Source of the DNA: Dyadobacter sp. CECT 9275
Lineage (GTDB): Bacteria > Bacteroidota > Bacteroidia > Cytophagales > Spirosomataceae
Assembly (NCBI RefSeq): GCF_907164905.1
Contig: NZ_CAJRAF010000001.1
Span: 1,461,001-1,525,000 of the forward strand
Length of the DNA: 64,000 nt
Direction: 5' to 3'
Part shown: positions 44,393-55,400 of the stretch, one piece after another
Layout: each line of letters opens with the position of its first letter
Numbering within the stretch: the stretch's first letter is position 1
Program-made: the position numbers and the translations under genes
Notes under the pieces: generated by a model
Told to the model about the DNA's origin: nothing
What the model saw: only the letters and a program-made list of their open reading frames with translations
Databases searched by the model: none

Positions 44393-44438
44393 ACATCGGC
44401 AACTGTTTCAATCTCCTAAATTCAATTCTGAAATAGAT

Positions 44439-45968
44439 ATGAAAAAAAAATATAACCTATTCAGCACCGGGATCATAACCCTTATCCTGCTCGCTGCCTG
44501 TGACAAAGGCTTTGATAAAATGAATATCAATCCCATTGCACTCACCGCCGTGGAGCCTGCCTATCAGCTGAATACCACCATTGTTAACAGCGCGCCCACT
44601 TACGGAAACCTAAGTTACGAAACCACGATCGTTAAACAGATGATCACCCCTTTCAGCGGTCAGGGTTCCGCAGCGAATTTCAACCAGGATAACCGGGGCG
44701 TCACCTCCGGAAACTGGACCACCTTTTACCGCAGTATTATCAAAGAACTTACCGACGTGGTTGCCAAAACCAAGGATGATGCCAGCCGTACCAATTTATA
44801 CAATATGGCGCGGATTTGGCGCGCTTATGCCTTCATGATCCTGACCGATACCTATGGAAACGTACCCTACACGGAAGCCGGCTTGGGTTTTCTTTCGGGC
44901 AATACCGGACCGGCCTATGATACCCAGGAAGCAATTTATACAGATATCCTGAAAGAGCTTGAAACGGCCTCGGCAGCACTGGACGCATCCAAACCGCTGG
45001 TGGCAAGTGACGTTTTATACGGAGGTGACGTTGCCAAATGGAAGCGGCTGGGTAATTCTCTGCTGTTAAGAGCCGCCATGCGGCTTTCAAAAGTAAGTCC
45101 TGATAAAGCAAAAGAATATGTAGCCAAAGCTGTGACCGGAGGCTTGATGACCTCTAATAAGGATAATGCGATGATCCGCCATACAGCAAGTTTCAGTAAT
45201 CCGGTAGGCAGTTCACTGAATGGTGGACAGTCGGCTTTTTTCTATCTCGATAAAGAATTTGTTGATTACCTGATGGTCAATAACGACCCCCGGCTTGCTT
45301 CCATTGCGGTGCGTTATGTGGGTGCTTTGAGTGGTGCCAATCAGGTGGAATCCCGGGCTAACCGGGCTGTGAGTGTTCAGATAGGGATGCCGCAGGGATA
45401 CGACAATACGACGATCAGCGCTGATGTGGCAGATAAAAAACTGGCCAGCCTGTGGGATTACAGCCAGCTGGACAAAACCAGAATGGCAGCACTGACCGCC
45501 CCGAGTTTTCTGGTTACTTATGCGCAAACACAGCTGCTTTTGGCCGAGGCCGCCTTCCGGGGCTGGACAACCGGCGCTGCCGCCACACTTTATGCGGAGG
45601 GTATTAAAGCACACATGCAACAGCTGGCGGATTATGGGGCTAGCAGTGCCGTACAGGACGCTGCTGTTACAGCATACCTGGCTGCGCACCCGTTGCCTGC
45701 CGGTAAGGAACTGGAGGAAATCAATACCCAGTACTGGGTAGCTTCTTTTCTGATAGGGCCCGAGGCTTTTGCGAACTTCCGCCGGAGTGGTTACCCGGTT
45801 CTGAAACCAAATCCGTACCCTGGCAGCGACCTCAAAACCGAACCATTTATCCGCAGACTTACCTATACCGATGCCGAGTTGAACGTAAATCACGACAATG
45901 TCCAGAAGGCGATACAGTCACAGGGCCCTGATCTGCTGGATACGAGGATCTGGTGGGATAAAAAATAG
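44439..45968 (+). CDS. SusD/RagB-family nutrient-binding lipoprotein
   Basis: This 509-residue lipoprotein is the partner of the SusC just upstream (46-base gap). The start at 44439 gives a lipoprotein signal with the lipobox LLAAC (Cys about residue 21), and the mature start DKGFDKMNINP is typical of SusD. A longer frame from 44301 overlaps susC and is not needed. It is probably cotranscribed with susC and the catabolic genes that follow. Confidence 0.93.
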   Translation: MKKKYNLFSTGIITLILLAACDKGFDKMNINPIALTAVEPAYQLNTTIVNSAPTYGNLSYETTIVKQMITPFSGQGSAANFNQDNRGVTSGNWTTFYRSIIKELTDVVAKTKDDASRTNLYNMARIWRAYAFMILTDTYGNVPYTEAGLGFLSGNTGPAYDTQEAIYTDILKELETASAALDASKPLVASDVLYGGDVAKWKRLGNSLLLRAAMRLSKVSPDKAKEYVAKAVTGGLMTSNKDNAMIRHTASFSNPVGSSLNGGQSAFFYLDKEFVDYLMVNNDPRLASIAVRYVGALSGANQVESRANRAVSVQIGMPQGYDNTTISADVADKKLASLWDYSQLDKTRMAALTAPSFLVTYAQTQLLLAEAAFRGWTTGAAATLYAEGIKAHMQQLADYGASSAVQDAAVTAYLAAHPLPAGKELEEINTQYWVASFLIGPEAFANFRRSGYPVLKPNPYPGSDLKTEPFIRRLTYTDAELNVNHDNVQKAIQSQGPDLLDTRIWWDKK

Positions 45969-46015
45969 AGAAGGGACGTGCCAGGACGCGCATATTACTT
46001 ATCAAAACCATCTGA

Positions 46016-46780
46016 ATGAAAAATCTCAAGAAAAGGCTCAAACAGGGTGAAACCCTTCATGGTTGCTGGCTGAATACGGGAAGTTCGCTGACCGCGGAGA
46101 TTGTCGGACTGGCCGGATTCGACTGGGTATTGATCGATCTGGAACATGGGGCAGGATCCGAAAGGGACGTTTTCAATCAGCTTCAGGCGCTGGAACATAC
46201 GGCAACAGCGGCGATTGTGCGGGTGGAAAGCTCCGAAAGCCAGCGTATACACCGTGTGCTGGATATGGGAGCTGAGGGAATCATGTGCCCGAAGATTACT
46301 GGCCCGGAGGGTGCGTTGAAAGTGGTTCAAGGTCTCCATTATCCGCCTGATGGAAAACGCGGGGTCGCCAAAATGGTAAGGGCAACGGGTTTCGGACAGT
46401 ATTTTGACCAGTATTACCGGGATGCAAAGGATAACATGCTGGGTGTGGCGCAGATCGAGACGGTTGAGGTACTCGATCATCTGGATGAAGTGGCTGCTGT
46501 GGAGGGTATTGACGTCCTTTTCGTAGGTCCGGCAGACCTTTCCATGGAGCTGGGGATTTTTGGGCAGTTTGATCATCCCCGTTTTAAAGAAGCCTTAAAG
46601 GCCACCGTTGATGCGGCCGGTAAGGCGGGCAAGGCCACCGGGATACTTTTCTTTAATCCAGACGATTACAAGATTTACCACGACCTGGGTATCCGGTTTC
46701 TGGCCTGTGGTTCCGACGCCACCTTTGTAGCGGACGGCGCCAGGAATCTTGCAAAAAAACTTAATTCTTTCAGACCTTAA
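46016..46780 (+). CDS. HpcH/HpaI-family class II aldolase (probable 5-keto-4-deoxyglucarate aldolase)
   Basis: This 254-residue cytoplasmic metal-dependent aldolase has the family pattern: HGCWLNTGSSLTAEI, VLIDLEHGAG with the catalytic His, AQIETVEVLDH with the metal-binding Glu, and FVGPADLSMELG. With glucarate dehydratase and a GarR-type reductase nearby, it most likely splits 5-keto-4-deoxy-D-glucarate into pyruvate and tartronate semialdehyde (as GarL does). Related HpaI or YfaU aldolases act on similar 2-keto acids, so the substrate rests on context. Confidence 0.88.
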   Translation: MKNLKKRLKQGETLHGCWLNTGSSLTAEIVGLAGFDWVLIDLEHGAGSERDVFNQLQALEHTATAAIVRVESSESQRIHRVLDMGAEGIMCPKITGPEGALKVVQGLHYPPDGKRGVAKMVRATGFGQYFDQYYRDAKDNMLGVAQIETVEVLDHLDEVAAVEGIDVLFVGPADLSMELGIFGQFDHPRFKEALKATVDAAGKAGKATGILFFNPDDYKIYHDLGIRFLACGSDATFVADGARNLAKKLNSFRP

Positions 46781-46791
46781 ACTGAGCTTTC

Positions 46792-48255
46792 ATGACCCTT
46801 CCGTTATTTTTCAGTGACCCGCTTTTTATATTATTGATCGGAGTGATCATCGTTGTTGGGGGTATCATCGTATTGCAGCTGCATCCGTTTCTGGCACTGT
46901 TACTTGGTGCTTTTGCTGTGGCTGTGCTTACACCCGGTTCAGCCATTGAACAGTTTGCACTGGACAAGGGGCAGGCCCCGGCAGCTGCTCATGCACTGGC
47001 AGCCAAAAGTATTGGCGAACGGATCGCTTTTGAATTTGGAAGTACCTGCGGAAAAATTGGTATCCTGATCGCGATGGCGGCCATTATCGGAAAATGTATG
47101 CTGGAAAGTGGCGCTGCCGAAAGGATTGTGCGTTCTATGCTTCAGGTTACGGGGGTGAAAAATGCGCCAGTTGCTTTTCTGATCAGCAGTTTTTTCCTGG
47201 GAATTCCCGTTTTTTTTGACATTGTTATTTTCCTGATGATACCGCTGGCCAAGGCGGTCAGTATGCGGATAGGCAAAAATTATCTGTTGCTGGTGCTGGC
47301 TATTACCGGCGGTGCAGCCATGGCCAATTCCTTTGTCCCTCCCGCGCCCGGCCCCTTATTCCTGATTGGGGAAATGAACATACCCATCGGCATGATGATG
47401 GCCGGAGGTACCCTGTTGGGGCTCATCACGATTACAGCCGGGTACCTCTTTGCGGTTTATGTCAATAAAAAATGGCCTGTTGTTTTGCGCGATTCGCTGG
47501 ATGCCCGGCTGGAAGATATCAAAGCCCTGGCAGCCAAGGAGGATTTTCAATTGCCGAAATTGTGGCTTTCGGTACTTCCGGTTTTACTGCCGTTGGTACT
47601 TATCTGTGCAGATAATATTCTGAAATCCATGCTTGCATCCAAAACGCTGGTTGTGAAATCGGCCTTTGCCGTCAAGCTGGTAGCAGTGATTCAACTGTTT
47701 GGAGATAAGAATATTGCATTGGTCACCGGCGGGCTCATCGCATTGGTTATTCTGGCAATCCAGAAAAAGGGCAGTAAGGATGGGATGACCACTTTTGTGC
47801 AGGCAGCTCTCATGAGCGGGGGAGGTATCATCCTCATTACAGCGGCTGGCGGCGCATTTGGCGGGATTCTTCAGCAAACCGGTATCAGTTCCAGAATCGG
47901 GGAAATGACAAAGGATTATCAGATGGCGCTCATTCCGATGGCCTTTGTGATCAGTGCGGTGGTACGTACTGCGCAGGGATCTGCCACGGTGGCGCTCATC
48001 ACCGCTTCGGGTATTCTCTCAGGTTTGGCAACCAGCTCGCATCTGGAGTTTCACCCGATATACCTGGGGCTGGCAATAGGTTGCGGCTCAAAACTGGTTC
48101 CGTGGATGAATGACGCCGGTTTCTGGATCATTGTAAAAATAAGCAACCTGACCGAACGCGAAGCGCTCAAAACCTTTTCGCCCATGCTGGTGGTAATGGG
48201 TACGGTGGGGTTGATCGTGTTGCTGATAGCCGCCCGATTGTTTCCTATGGTTTAA
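46792..48255 (+). CDS. GntP-family sugar-acid permease
   Basis: This 487-residue inner membrane protein with about 12-14 helices belongs to the gluconate:proton symporter family. The GntP-type segments PPAPGPLFLIGEMN and AQGSATVALITASG are present. It lies 11 bases after the aldolase gene. In this locus it probably imports glucarate, galactarate or a related aldonic or aldaric acid across the inner membrane. Confidence 0.92.
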   Translation: MTLPLFFSDPLFILLIGVIIVVGGIIVLQLHPFLALLLGAFAVAVLTPGSAIEQFALDKGQAPAAAHALAAKSIGERIAFEFGSTCGKIGILIAMAAIIGKCMLESGAAERIVRSMLQVTGVKNAPVAFLISSFFLGIPVFFDIVIFLMIPLAKAVSMRIGKNYLLLVLAITGGAAMANSFVPPAPGPLFLIGEMNIPIGMMMAGGTLLGLITITAGYLFAVYVNKKWPVVLRDSLDARLEDIKALAAKEDFQLPKLWLSVLPVLLPLVLICADNILKSMLASKTLVVKSAFAVKLVAVIQLFGDKNIALVTGGLIALVILAIQKKGSKDGMTTFVQAALMSGGGIILITAAGGAFGGILQQTGISSRIGEMTKDYQMALIPMAFVISAVVRTAQGSATVALITASGILSGLATSSHLEFHPIYLGLAIGCGSKLVPWMNDAGFWIIVKISNLTEREALKTFSPMLVVMGTVGLIVLLIAARLFPMV

Positions 48256-48287
48256 AATGTAAGTATCAAAATATAGCTGTTAATCGT

Positions 48288-49151
48288 ATGCAAAAAGTTG
48301 GATTCATAGGGCTGGGAATCATGGGTAAACCCATGGTAATGAACCTGATAAAGGCGGGGTATCCTGTTCAGATACTTGAAAAAAGCAGTGCCGCAAAAGA
48401 GGTGAGCGAGGCAGGTGCCACTGTTTTTCAGAATATTGCAACGCTGGCTGCGGCCAGCGATATCATTATCACGATGCTGCCGGATTCTCCCCAGGTGGAA
48501 GAAGTTGTGTTCGGTTCCGACGGGGTACTGCAGGGTATCCGGGAAGGATCGTTATTCATAGATATGTCCACCATAGCGCCCGCAACAGCCAGGAATTTGC
48601 ATGCAGCCCTGCAGCAAAAGGGAGTGGAAGCGCTGGATGCTCCGGTTTCGGGAGGGCAGGTGGGGGCGGAGTCGGCCTCTTTGTCCATTATGGCGGGGGG
48701 CAGCAGTGCCGCATTCGAAAGAGCTTTGCCCCTTTTTCAGGTAATGGGTAAAAACATTGTCCATATCGGCGAGCAGGGGGCCGGACAAACAACCAAGGCT
48801 TGTAATCAGATGATCGTGGGTATGACCATCCAGGCGGTGGCTGAGGCATTTACACTGGCGGGAAAAGCGGGTGTAAATCTCGAAAAGATGAGGGAGGTAC
48901 TGTTGGGAGGTTTTGCCCAAAGCCGTATACTCGATCTTCACGGGAAACGAATGATCGATGGAAATTTCAAACCTGGTTTTAAAATCCGGCTGCATAAAAA
49001 GGACATGGATATTGCGCTGGAAACCGGAAAGGAACTTTCAGTACCGTTGACCGGAACTTCCCAGGTGGCGGTGCAAATGCAACATGCTGTGGACATGGGA
49101 AATGGCGAGCTGGACCATAGTGCGCTGTATCTGGTTTTGAAAGAAAGTTAA
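48288..49151 (+). CDS. garR: Tartronate semialdehyde reductase (2-hydroxy-3-oxopropionate reductase)
   Basis: This 287-residue enzyme of the beta-hydroxyacid dehydrogenase family reduces tartronate semialdehyde to D-glycerate. Its N terminus VGFIGLGIMGKPMVMNL is the family signature. The DAPVSGGQVGA substrate motif and the catalytic Lys at about residue 170 in TTKACNQM are present. Placed after an HpaI-type aldolase, GarR is the best call; a 3-hydroxyisobutyrate dehydrogenase is less likely. Confidence 0.9.
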   Translation: MQKVGFIGLGIMGKPMVMNLIKAGYPVQILEKSSAAKEVSEAGATVFQNIATLAAASDIIITMLPDSPQVEEVVFGSDGVLQGIREGSLFIDMSTIAPATARNLHAALQQKGVEALDAPVSGGQVGAESASLSIMAGGSSAAFERALPLFQVMGKNIVHIGEQGAGQTTKACNQMIVGMTIQAVAEAFTLAGKAGVNLEKMREVLLGGFAQSRILDLHGKRMIDGNFKPGFKIRLHKKDMDIALETGKELSVPLTGTSQVAVQMQHAVDMGNGELDHSALYLVLKES

Positions 49152-49241
49152 CCCATCAATTCACAAGTTTAGGATCAATCATATTTTGTTCACCCTAGCC
49201 GACAGGCAGCCATTGCTTAAAGCTAACAGTCAAACCTGGTT

Positions 49242-50360
49242 ATGAAAAGAGATAATTTTATTAAGGTTTTAACGGCAGGATCCGTAGGAGTTACCGCATT
49301 AGGTACCGGACAGGTAAAAGCCGGGACAGCTGCCGAGCCCAAAAAAGTGCTGATGAAAGTCGGATGCCAGTCGGGCGGTACCAGTATCGAAAACCTGGAA
49401 TTCAAAGCCCGTCATGGAGTTTTTAACCTGGACGGGGGAGCTCCTAAAACCCTTCCCGGCAAAGGCTGGGATCTGGATGACTCCTTGCGCAAGCGAGAGG
49501 CCTGTGAAAAATATGGGATCAGCCTGGATGCTTACCACTGGCCGCTGGCGTCGTCGGGGATTGATAAAGCCGAATACCCGAATGTTATGCTGGGAAAAAG
49601 CCCCGAACGTGACCGGGAAATAGAACAACTTCAGCAGATGATCATGGTTGCCGGGAAAACCGGGGTACACCTTTTAAATTATAATACAACCATACTCCCC
49701 GTTTTACGTACCGGAAAAACTACCGACCCAAAGCGTGGTAATGCGCACTACAGTACCTGGAACTACGCGGAAGCCCTTAAACAAAACCATCCGAAAACCA
49801 TTGCCGGGGATGTGTCGATCGATATGATGTTTGAACGCATCACTTACCTGCTGGACCGTTGCCTGCCGGTGGCCAAAGAATACAAAGTTAAACTGGCCAA
49901 TCACATAGCCGATCCCCCGACGCCGGTGGGTTACAGAGGTATCACGAGGTGGAACAGTCCGGATGTTTTTGCAGGTATCAAACGGTTTGCACAGTTGTAC
50001 GACAGCGAGTATCATGGCTTTAATTTTTGCATAGGGTCCATTGCTGAAGGATTGAAGGATCCAAAAAATGAGATCATACCGATCATCAAATGGGTAGGGG
50101 AGCGTAAGCAGATATTTAATATTCATTTACGCAATATCAAAGGCGGATGGAATAACTTTCAGGAGGTATACCCCGACAACGGGGACATGAACTTTCTGCA
50201 TGTTGTGAGAGCGCTCCGGGATGTCGGTTTCAGTGGGATGGTGATGCCCGACCATGTTCCGCATCACAACGATCCGGCGGCTACGTCGCAGGCATTTTCC
50301 TTCTCATATGGTTATATCATCGGCCTTTTACAGGCCGTTTCAGATGAGGTTAAGAGTTAG
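49242..50360 (+). CDS. UxuA-like mannonate dehydratase family protein with exported-type N terminus
   Basis: This 372-residue TIM-barrel protein resembles mannonate dehydratase UxuA: NHIADPPTPV, IFNIHLRNIKGGW and GDMNFLHVVRAL with VMPDHVPH near the end. The N terminus has a KRDNFIK start and a hydrophobic, small-residue stretch, like a Tat or Sec signal with one Arg of the twin pair changed to Lys. It may therefore be periplasmic or may have kept a decayed signal. Mannonate dehydratase links hexuronate breakdown to 2-keto-3-deoxygluconate. The reaction here is inferred from family resemblance and its neighbour gudD. Confidence 0.72.
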   Translation: MKRDNFIKVLTAGSVGVTALGTGQVKAGTAAEPKKVLMKVGCQSGGTSIENLEFKARHGVFNLDGGAPKTLPGKGWDLDDSLRKREACEKYGISLDAYHWPLASSGIDKAEYPNVMLGKSPERDREIEQLQQMIMVAGKTGVHLLNYNTTILPVLRTGKTTDPKRGNAHYSTWNYAEALKQNHPKTIAGDVSIDMMFERITYLLDRCLPVAKEYKVKLANHIADPPTPVGYRGITRWNSPDVFAGIKRFAQLYDSEYHGFNFCIGSIAEGLKDPKNEIIPIIKWVGERKQIFNIHLRNIKGGWNNFQEVYPDNGDMNFLHVVRALRDVGFSGMVMPDHVPHHNDPAATSQAFSFSYGYIIGLLQAVSDEVKS

Positions 50361-50420
50361 GGTAAATTAATTCTTACATTTTATCCTGATTACGGTTAAT
50401 ATTTCAAACAGAACAAAATA

Positions 50421-51725
50421 ATGAATTGTATGCCAGGCCCGCTCATAAAGGATATGTTCATCACCCCGATTGCCATTACAGACCCGCCACTGCTCAATGC
50501 GGCGGGTCTGCATGCACCTTATGCACTGCGCACCATTGTAGAGCTGATCACCGACGATGGTATTTCAGGTATCAGCGAAATACCGGGCAACAGTAGTATA
50601 GACGAGGCACTGGAGTTGTCACGGGACCTGCTGATGGGCAAAGACGTATTTCAGCTCAATGAAATCAGGCAGGTCCTCACACAGTACTTCGGAACAGAAA
50701 AGGCGTCGCAAAGAGGAGATGCCCCCTGGGACCAGCGGAAGCTGGTGCATATCTTCAGCGCGGTGGAAGTGGCTTGTCTGGATATTATCGGTAAAGTTAC
50801 CAGTCGCCCGGTTGTGGATCTGCTCGGAGGGAAAATGCGTGACAGAGTACCTTTTGCCGCTTATTTGTTTTACAAATATGAGGGTGCAGGAGGAGAATTG
50901 GCATTCGGGACCGATCCGGCCGCTACCGGCTGGGCAGCGGCAAGGCAGGCTGCTGCCCTGGATCCGGTGGGTATTGTGGCCCAGGCTAAAGCCATGTGTC
51001 AGGAGTATGGTTTTCAGTCTGTTAAGCTTAAGGGAGGTGTTTTTGAGCCACGCACGGAGGTTGATACAATGTTTGCCCTCCACGATGCTTTCGGGCCCGG
51101 AATACCGTTACGTGTGGATCCCAATGCCGTTTGGGAGGTTGAAACAGCCATAAAATACGGCCGGGAAATGCAGCATATTCTGGAATATTTGGAAGATCCC
51201 GTCCGTGGACAGGAGAATATGGCCAAAGTCAGGAAGGAATTAAATATTCCTTTTGCCACCAATATGTGCACTACTTCTTTTGAAGATATCCCCCGTAGCA
51301 TTCAGCTGGGTTCCGAAGATATCATTCTGAGCGACCACCATTTCTGGGGAGGATTGCGTTCCTCTATCACATTGTCAGGTATTTGTGAAACATTTGGCCG
51401 GGGTCTGTCCATGCATTCTAACAGTCATCTGGGGATTTCGCTGGCGGCAATGGTACATCTGGGCGCCGCTTTGCCTGCTGTCCCTTATGCCCTGGATACA
51501 CATTATCCCTGGCAGTCGGACGAGGTAATTGTGGGAGGACGCATTAAATTTGAAGAGGGGGCGGTTAGCGTTCCGACCGGCCCTGGGCTGGGGGTAGAAC
51601 TGGACAGAGAAGCCCTGGAAGTACTTCACAGGCAGTATCTGAAATGTGGTCTCAAAAAGCGGGACGATGAAATAGAAATGCAAAAGAAAGTACCGGGGTG
51701 GAAATTCAAGGCGGTACGGTGGTAG
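50421..51725 (+). CDS. gudD: Glucarate dehydratase (enolase superfamily)
   Basis: This 434-residue enzyme dehydrates D-glucarate (and L-idarate) to 5-keto-4-deoxy-D-glucarate. All active-site parts can be seen: KLK (Lys near 202 and 204), metal ligands in RVDPNAVW (Asp near 232), LEDP (Glu near 257) and ATNM (Asn near 281), and the catalytic His in HSNSHLG (near 334). The N terminus ITDPPLLNAAGLH is typical of GudD. It follows the UxuA-like gene by 60 bases and completes the aldaric acid route with the aldolase and GarR. Confidence 0.94.
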   Translation: MNCMPGPLIKDMFITPIAITDPPLLNAAGLHAPYALRTIVELITDDGISGISEIPGNSSIDEALELSRDLLMGKDVFQLNEIRQVLTQYFGTEKASQRGDAPWDQRKLVHIFSAVEVACLDIIGKVTSRPVVDLLGGKMRDRVPFAAYLFYKYEGAGGELAFGTDPAATGWAAARQAAALDPVGIVAQAKAMCQEYGFQSVKLKGGVFEPRTEVDTMFALHDAFGPGIPLRVDPNAVWEVETAIKYGREMQHILEYLEDPVRGQENMAKVRKELNIPFATNMCTTSFEDIPRSIQLGSEDIILSDHHFWGGLRSSITLSGICETFGRGLSMHSNSHLGISLAAMVHLGAALPAVPYALDTHYPWQSDEVIVGGRIKFEEGAVSVPTGPGLGVELDREALEVLHRQYLKCGLKKRDDEIEMQKKVPGWKFKAVRW

Positions 51726-51826
51726 GTACCCAATGGGGAAATATTCGTTGCTGGATAACGGTTTTACAATCTAAATAAAAACAATAACTTTATAGTCTTG
51801 TAACACAGGGTATTCCACAGGTCAAA

Positions 51827-52285
51827 ATGAAAAGATTATTATTAACGCTATCTGTCTTTGCCATTGGCTACCTGACAGTACCTGCTGCCCATGCCCAAAA
51901 TATTACGGGAACCTGGAAAATGTCATCCGCTGTTTTGGAAGAAAGTAACGGGAAGAAATCGGATACGCATCAGGACCAGTTAAAAAATATGCCTTGTGCT
52001 TCCACCATCACCTATACATTCAAACCGGACGGAACGCTGGTTACCAATGCCCCCGACTGCAAAAATCTGAAGGCAATTATAGAATCCCAGAACGGGAAAA
52101 CAACCTGGAAACAGAACGGAAATAAAGTCACCATCACCACAACCGATACCCGGTTTCCGGCTCAGGTATATTCGGTGAGCGTGACCGGCAACACGATGAC
52201 CTGGTACTTCGGCTATGCCGATAATCCCAAAACAGCCAACCCAACAAAGGCAAAATCATTGGTAACGGTTTACAAAAAGATTTAG
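51827..52285 (+). CDS. Small secreted lipocalin-like protein
   Basis: This 152-residue protein has a signal peptide (about residues 1-23, ending AHAQ) followed by ITGTWKMSS, the start of a lipocalin-like domain. It has two likely disulfide cysteines (MPCAST and PDCKNL) and a beta-rich body with TYTFKPDGTL and TMTWYFG. Such proteins may bind small hydrophobic or polar ligands in the periplasm. It is separated by 101 bases from gudD and may have its own promoter. Confidence 0.75.
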   Translation: MKRLLLTLSVFAIGYLTVPAAHAQNITGTWKMSSAVLEESNGKKSDTHQDQLKNMPCASTITYTFKPDGTLVTNAPDCKNLKAIIESQNGKTTWKQNGNKVTITTTDTRFPAQVYSVSVTGNTMTWYFGYADNPKTANPTKAKSLVTVYKKI

Positions 52286-52451
52286 TCAGTATCTTTAACT
52301 TACTTCGTGATTCTGATTGTAAATGAAAATAGGAGATGGAGCCATATAGCTGCTACCTGGCTTTCGCCCTTAAAATTAGGCTGGAAATGTGTAGTTCTGG
52401 ATTTTATTACCCATTTTTACACTGGTTTCGTGACGATTGTTCCGGTTTAAA

Positions 52452-55400
52452 ATGTTTCTCAAAACCTGCAGAGGATTATTGTTTTTGATGTTGGTACCTA
52501 CCTTGTTTGGGCTAAGGTATCCTTTAAACGCACAAGTCCCCAAAAAACCGGTAAGAATACTGACCCCCCGAGACGGCCTTCCTCAATCATTTGTGTCAGG
52601 ACTGATACAGGATAAAAATGGTTTTGTCTGGGTAGGAACACGCAACGGTCTGGCACGGTATGACGGCATCAACTTCAAAGTTCTCCGCCATGATAATAAG
52701 GATACTTCTTCGCTCAGTTCCAATGTGATTATTTCACTGTCAGAAGATAAAAAAGGGCTTATCGGCATAGAACATGAATCGTTACAGATTGATGTGATGG
52801 ATCCGGCAACGGAGGCGATCGAACAGATTACCTCACGCACTCTTTTTACTTCCCACCCTGTAAAGTTTGTCAGAAGAGGCTGGCTGAGGGATTTTCAGGG
52901 AAATCTTTGGGTCATCGAAAAGGCAAATGGGATTTATAAGTATGACTGGCGCAAAGGAAATATTACACACTTTACAAAAAGAACACATGGTTTCCTGAGT
53001 GATACCATCAGGGGATTGTTTGAGGATAAGAAACGGCAGATATGGGTGGTAAGCCAAAAGAGTATCAGCCGTTTGAGTGCTGTAACCGGTCGTTTTGTTC
53101 ATACCGCAATCCCTTTCGGACTCGATTTTAATAACTACGTAAACGCGGAAGCCGAGGTGGTGCGGATATACGAACGGAGGAATGGAGAAATCATGTTCGG
53201 TGATCGCAAACGGCTGGTTTTCTTTAATCCCCTCGCAGGGAATTTCCGAACCGTGACCTTGCCGGTATATCCCCAAAAGGGCATCAAATGTATACAAGCC
53301 GGGCCCGACGGTTATGATTATGTAGAGGCAGATGGCAATGTATACCGGTATGAAAATGAAAAGGGCCTTGTCAAGGTTGGCGACATAGGCAAGCAGTACC
53401 TAAGGGCGGCAGAATCTTTTCTCATTGACCGTTCCGGGTTGATCTGGCTGGGAACCGACGCCTCTGGCATTCACCAGATAGACCTTACCACGCCCTTTTT
53501 TGAATCCAGCCCGGGCAGGCATTCATTTCATTATGATTTACTTAAGCAGGAGATGAATATTTCCCTGGACCAGTTTTCGGGCTGGTCCTTGTCGGATAAT
53601 CAGTTTGGTACTTCCAGTTATTTTTTCAGATCTGTCTACGATGATCAGCGGCGAGTCTGGATTGCGCTACGTGACAAAGTCGGGTACTACGATCCTGTCC
53701 AAAAAACGTTTACGGTACTCCCGCCTGTTCCCGGTGTGTCCAGTGCGGACAATCCCGCTTTGGGTGTAAGAGGAATAGACTTTACACCAGACGGAACGTT
53801 GTGGGTCATCGGATACAATGGCTTTGTAGGAAAGTTTGATTCAGTCAATCAAAAATGGGTCACATTCCTTGCATCTTCCGTGATCCAGGATGGGAACGAA
53901 GATATCACGCTGGTCGATCTTGCGGCAGATAAAGATAAACTGTGGATAACCACCCGAATGGGAGATGCCCTCCTCTGTGTGGATATAAAAACTAAGCAAA
54001 TCGGCCGCTTCAACAGGAAAACACACCCTGATATGCTCCCAACGGATATGGTTCAGGGAATGCAACAGGATGTGGCATATCCCGAACTGCTGTGGATAGG
54101 AACCTATGAGGGGTTGGTTCGACTGAATAAAAAAACGCTGAAAAGTGAGATTTTTACGATGCAGGATGGCCTGCCGGATAATACGATTTACTCGGTTGAA
54201 GCCGACAAAGCGGGGTATTTATGGTTGAGTACCAATAAAGGATTATGCCGCTTCCATCCGGTCAGCCATCAGGTGCAGACCTTTCATACCGGGGATGGCC
54301 TGCCCGGAGATGAGTTTAACCGATTCCATCATTTTCAGCTTCCGGACGGGCGCCTGGCATTTGGCGGAACGGAAGGGTGGACGTTATTCGATCCCACGGC
54401 CATGAAAGCGGATTATTACCATCCGCAGGTTGCATTTACATCCCTTAAAATTAACAACCTGGTTGTTGATACTACCACCTCCGAAGGGCATTTGCCGGGA
54501 GCTTTGAACCATATCAAGAAACTGTCGCTGTCCTATGCACAAAATACCCTCTCTTTTGAGTTTGCAGGCCTGGAATTTAACCGGCCAGGCAGACTACGGT
54601 ACAGGTACCAGCTTGCAGGTTATGACGAATCCTGGCTGGTAACCGGCAATAATCCGGTGGCAACCTATACCAAGCTGCCACCAGGAAATTACCTGCTGCG
54701 AATTAACTCATCCAACACAACCGGGCAGTGGAGTCCGCTGATCAGGGAACTGGCAGTTGTAATCCACCCGCCCTTCTGGCAGACCTGGTGGGCATACCTG
54801 TTTTATGCTTTCCTGGTGGGTGGGCTGATATGGGGATACATCAGATACCTCGTAAACCGCGAAAGATTAAAACAGGAGGTAATACTCAGAGAAACTGAAG
54901 CCAACCAGCTGAAAATCCTGGATACACTCAAAACAAAGTTCTTCTCCGACATCACACATGAGTTCAGAACTCCGCTGACCTTGATCCTGACACCGGCGCA
55001 GCGCCTGAAACAAACGCTTGCAACCCCTGATCAGCTCCGGTGGCTGACAGCCATAGAACGGAACGCGTACCAGCTGCTCAGGCTGATCAATCAGCTGCTG
55101 GACCTTTCAAAACTGGAATCGGGATCATTGAAAATCACGGAATCTGTGGGGGACGTCGGCAGGTTTGTATCGGACCAGGTACTTTCATTCAGTGACGAGG
55201 CAGACCGGAAAGGAGTAAAAATAGTTTGGATAAATAGTCTGGAAGCAGGAGCGTACTGGTTTGATGTGGAGAAGCTTGAGAGAATTATTTTAAATCTTAT
55301 TTCCAACGCCCTTAAATTTACTCCAAGGAACGGAACCATCGAGATTGCGCTATCAGCACCCAACCAACTGGACCAAACCGATTCTGCTTCGGAGAATACC

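Noticed and set aside
44301..44438. Longer start for the second susD
   Set aside because: It overlaps susC and would bury the lipoprotein signal peptide.
45213..45893. 226-residue open frame on the minus strand
   Set aside because: It lies inside the second susD gene and lacks any family motif.
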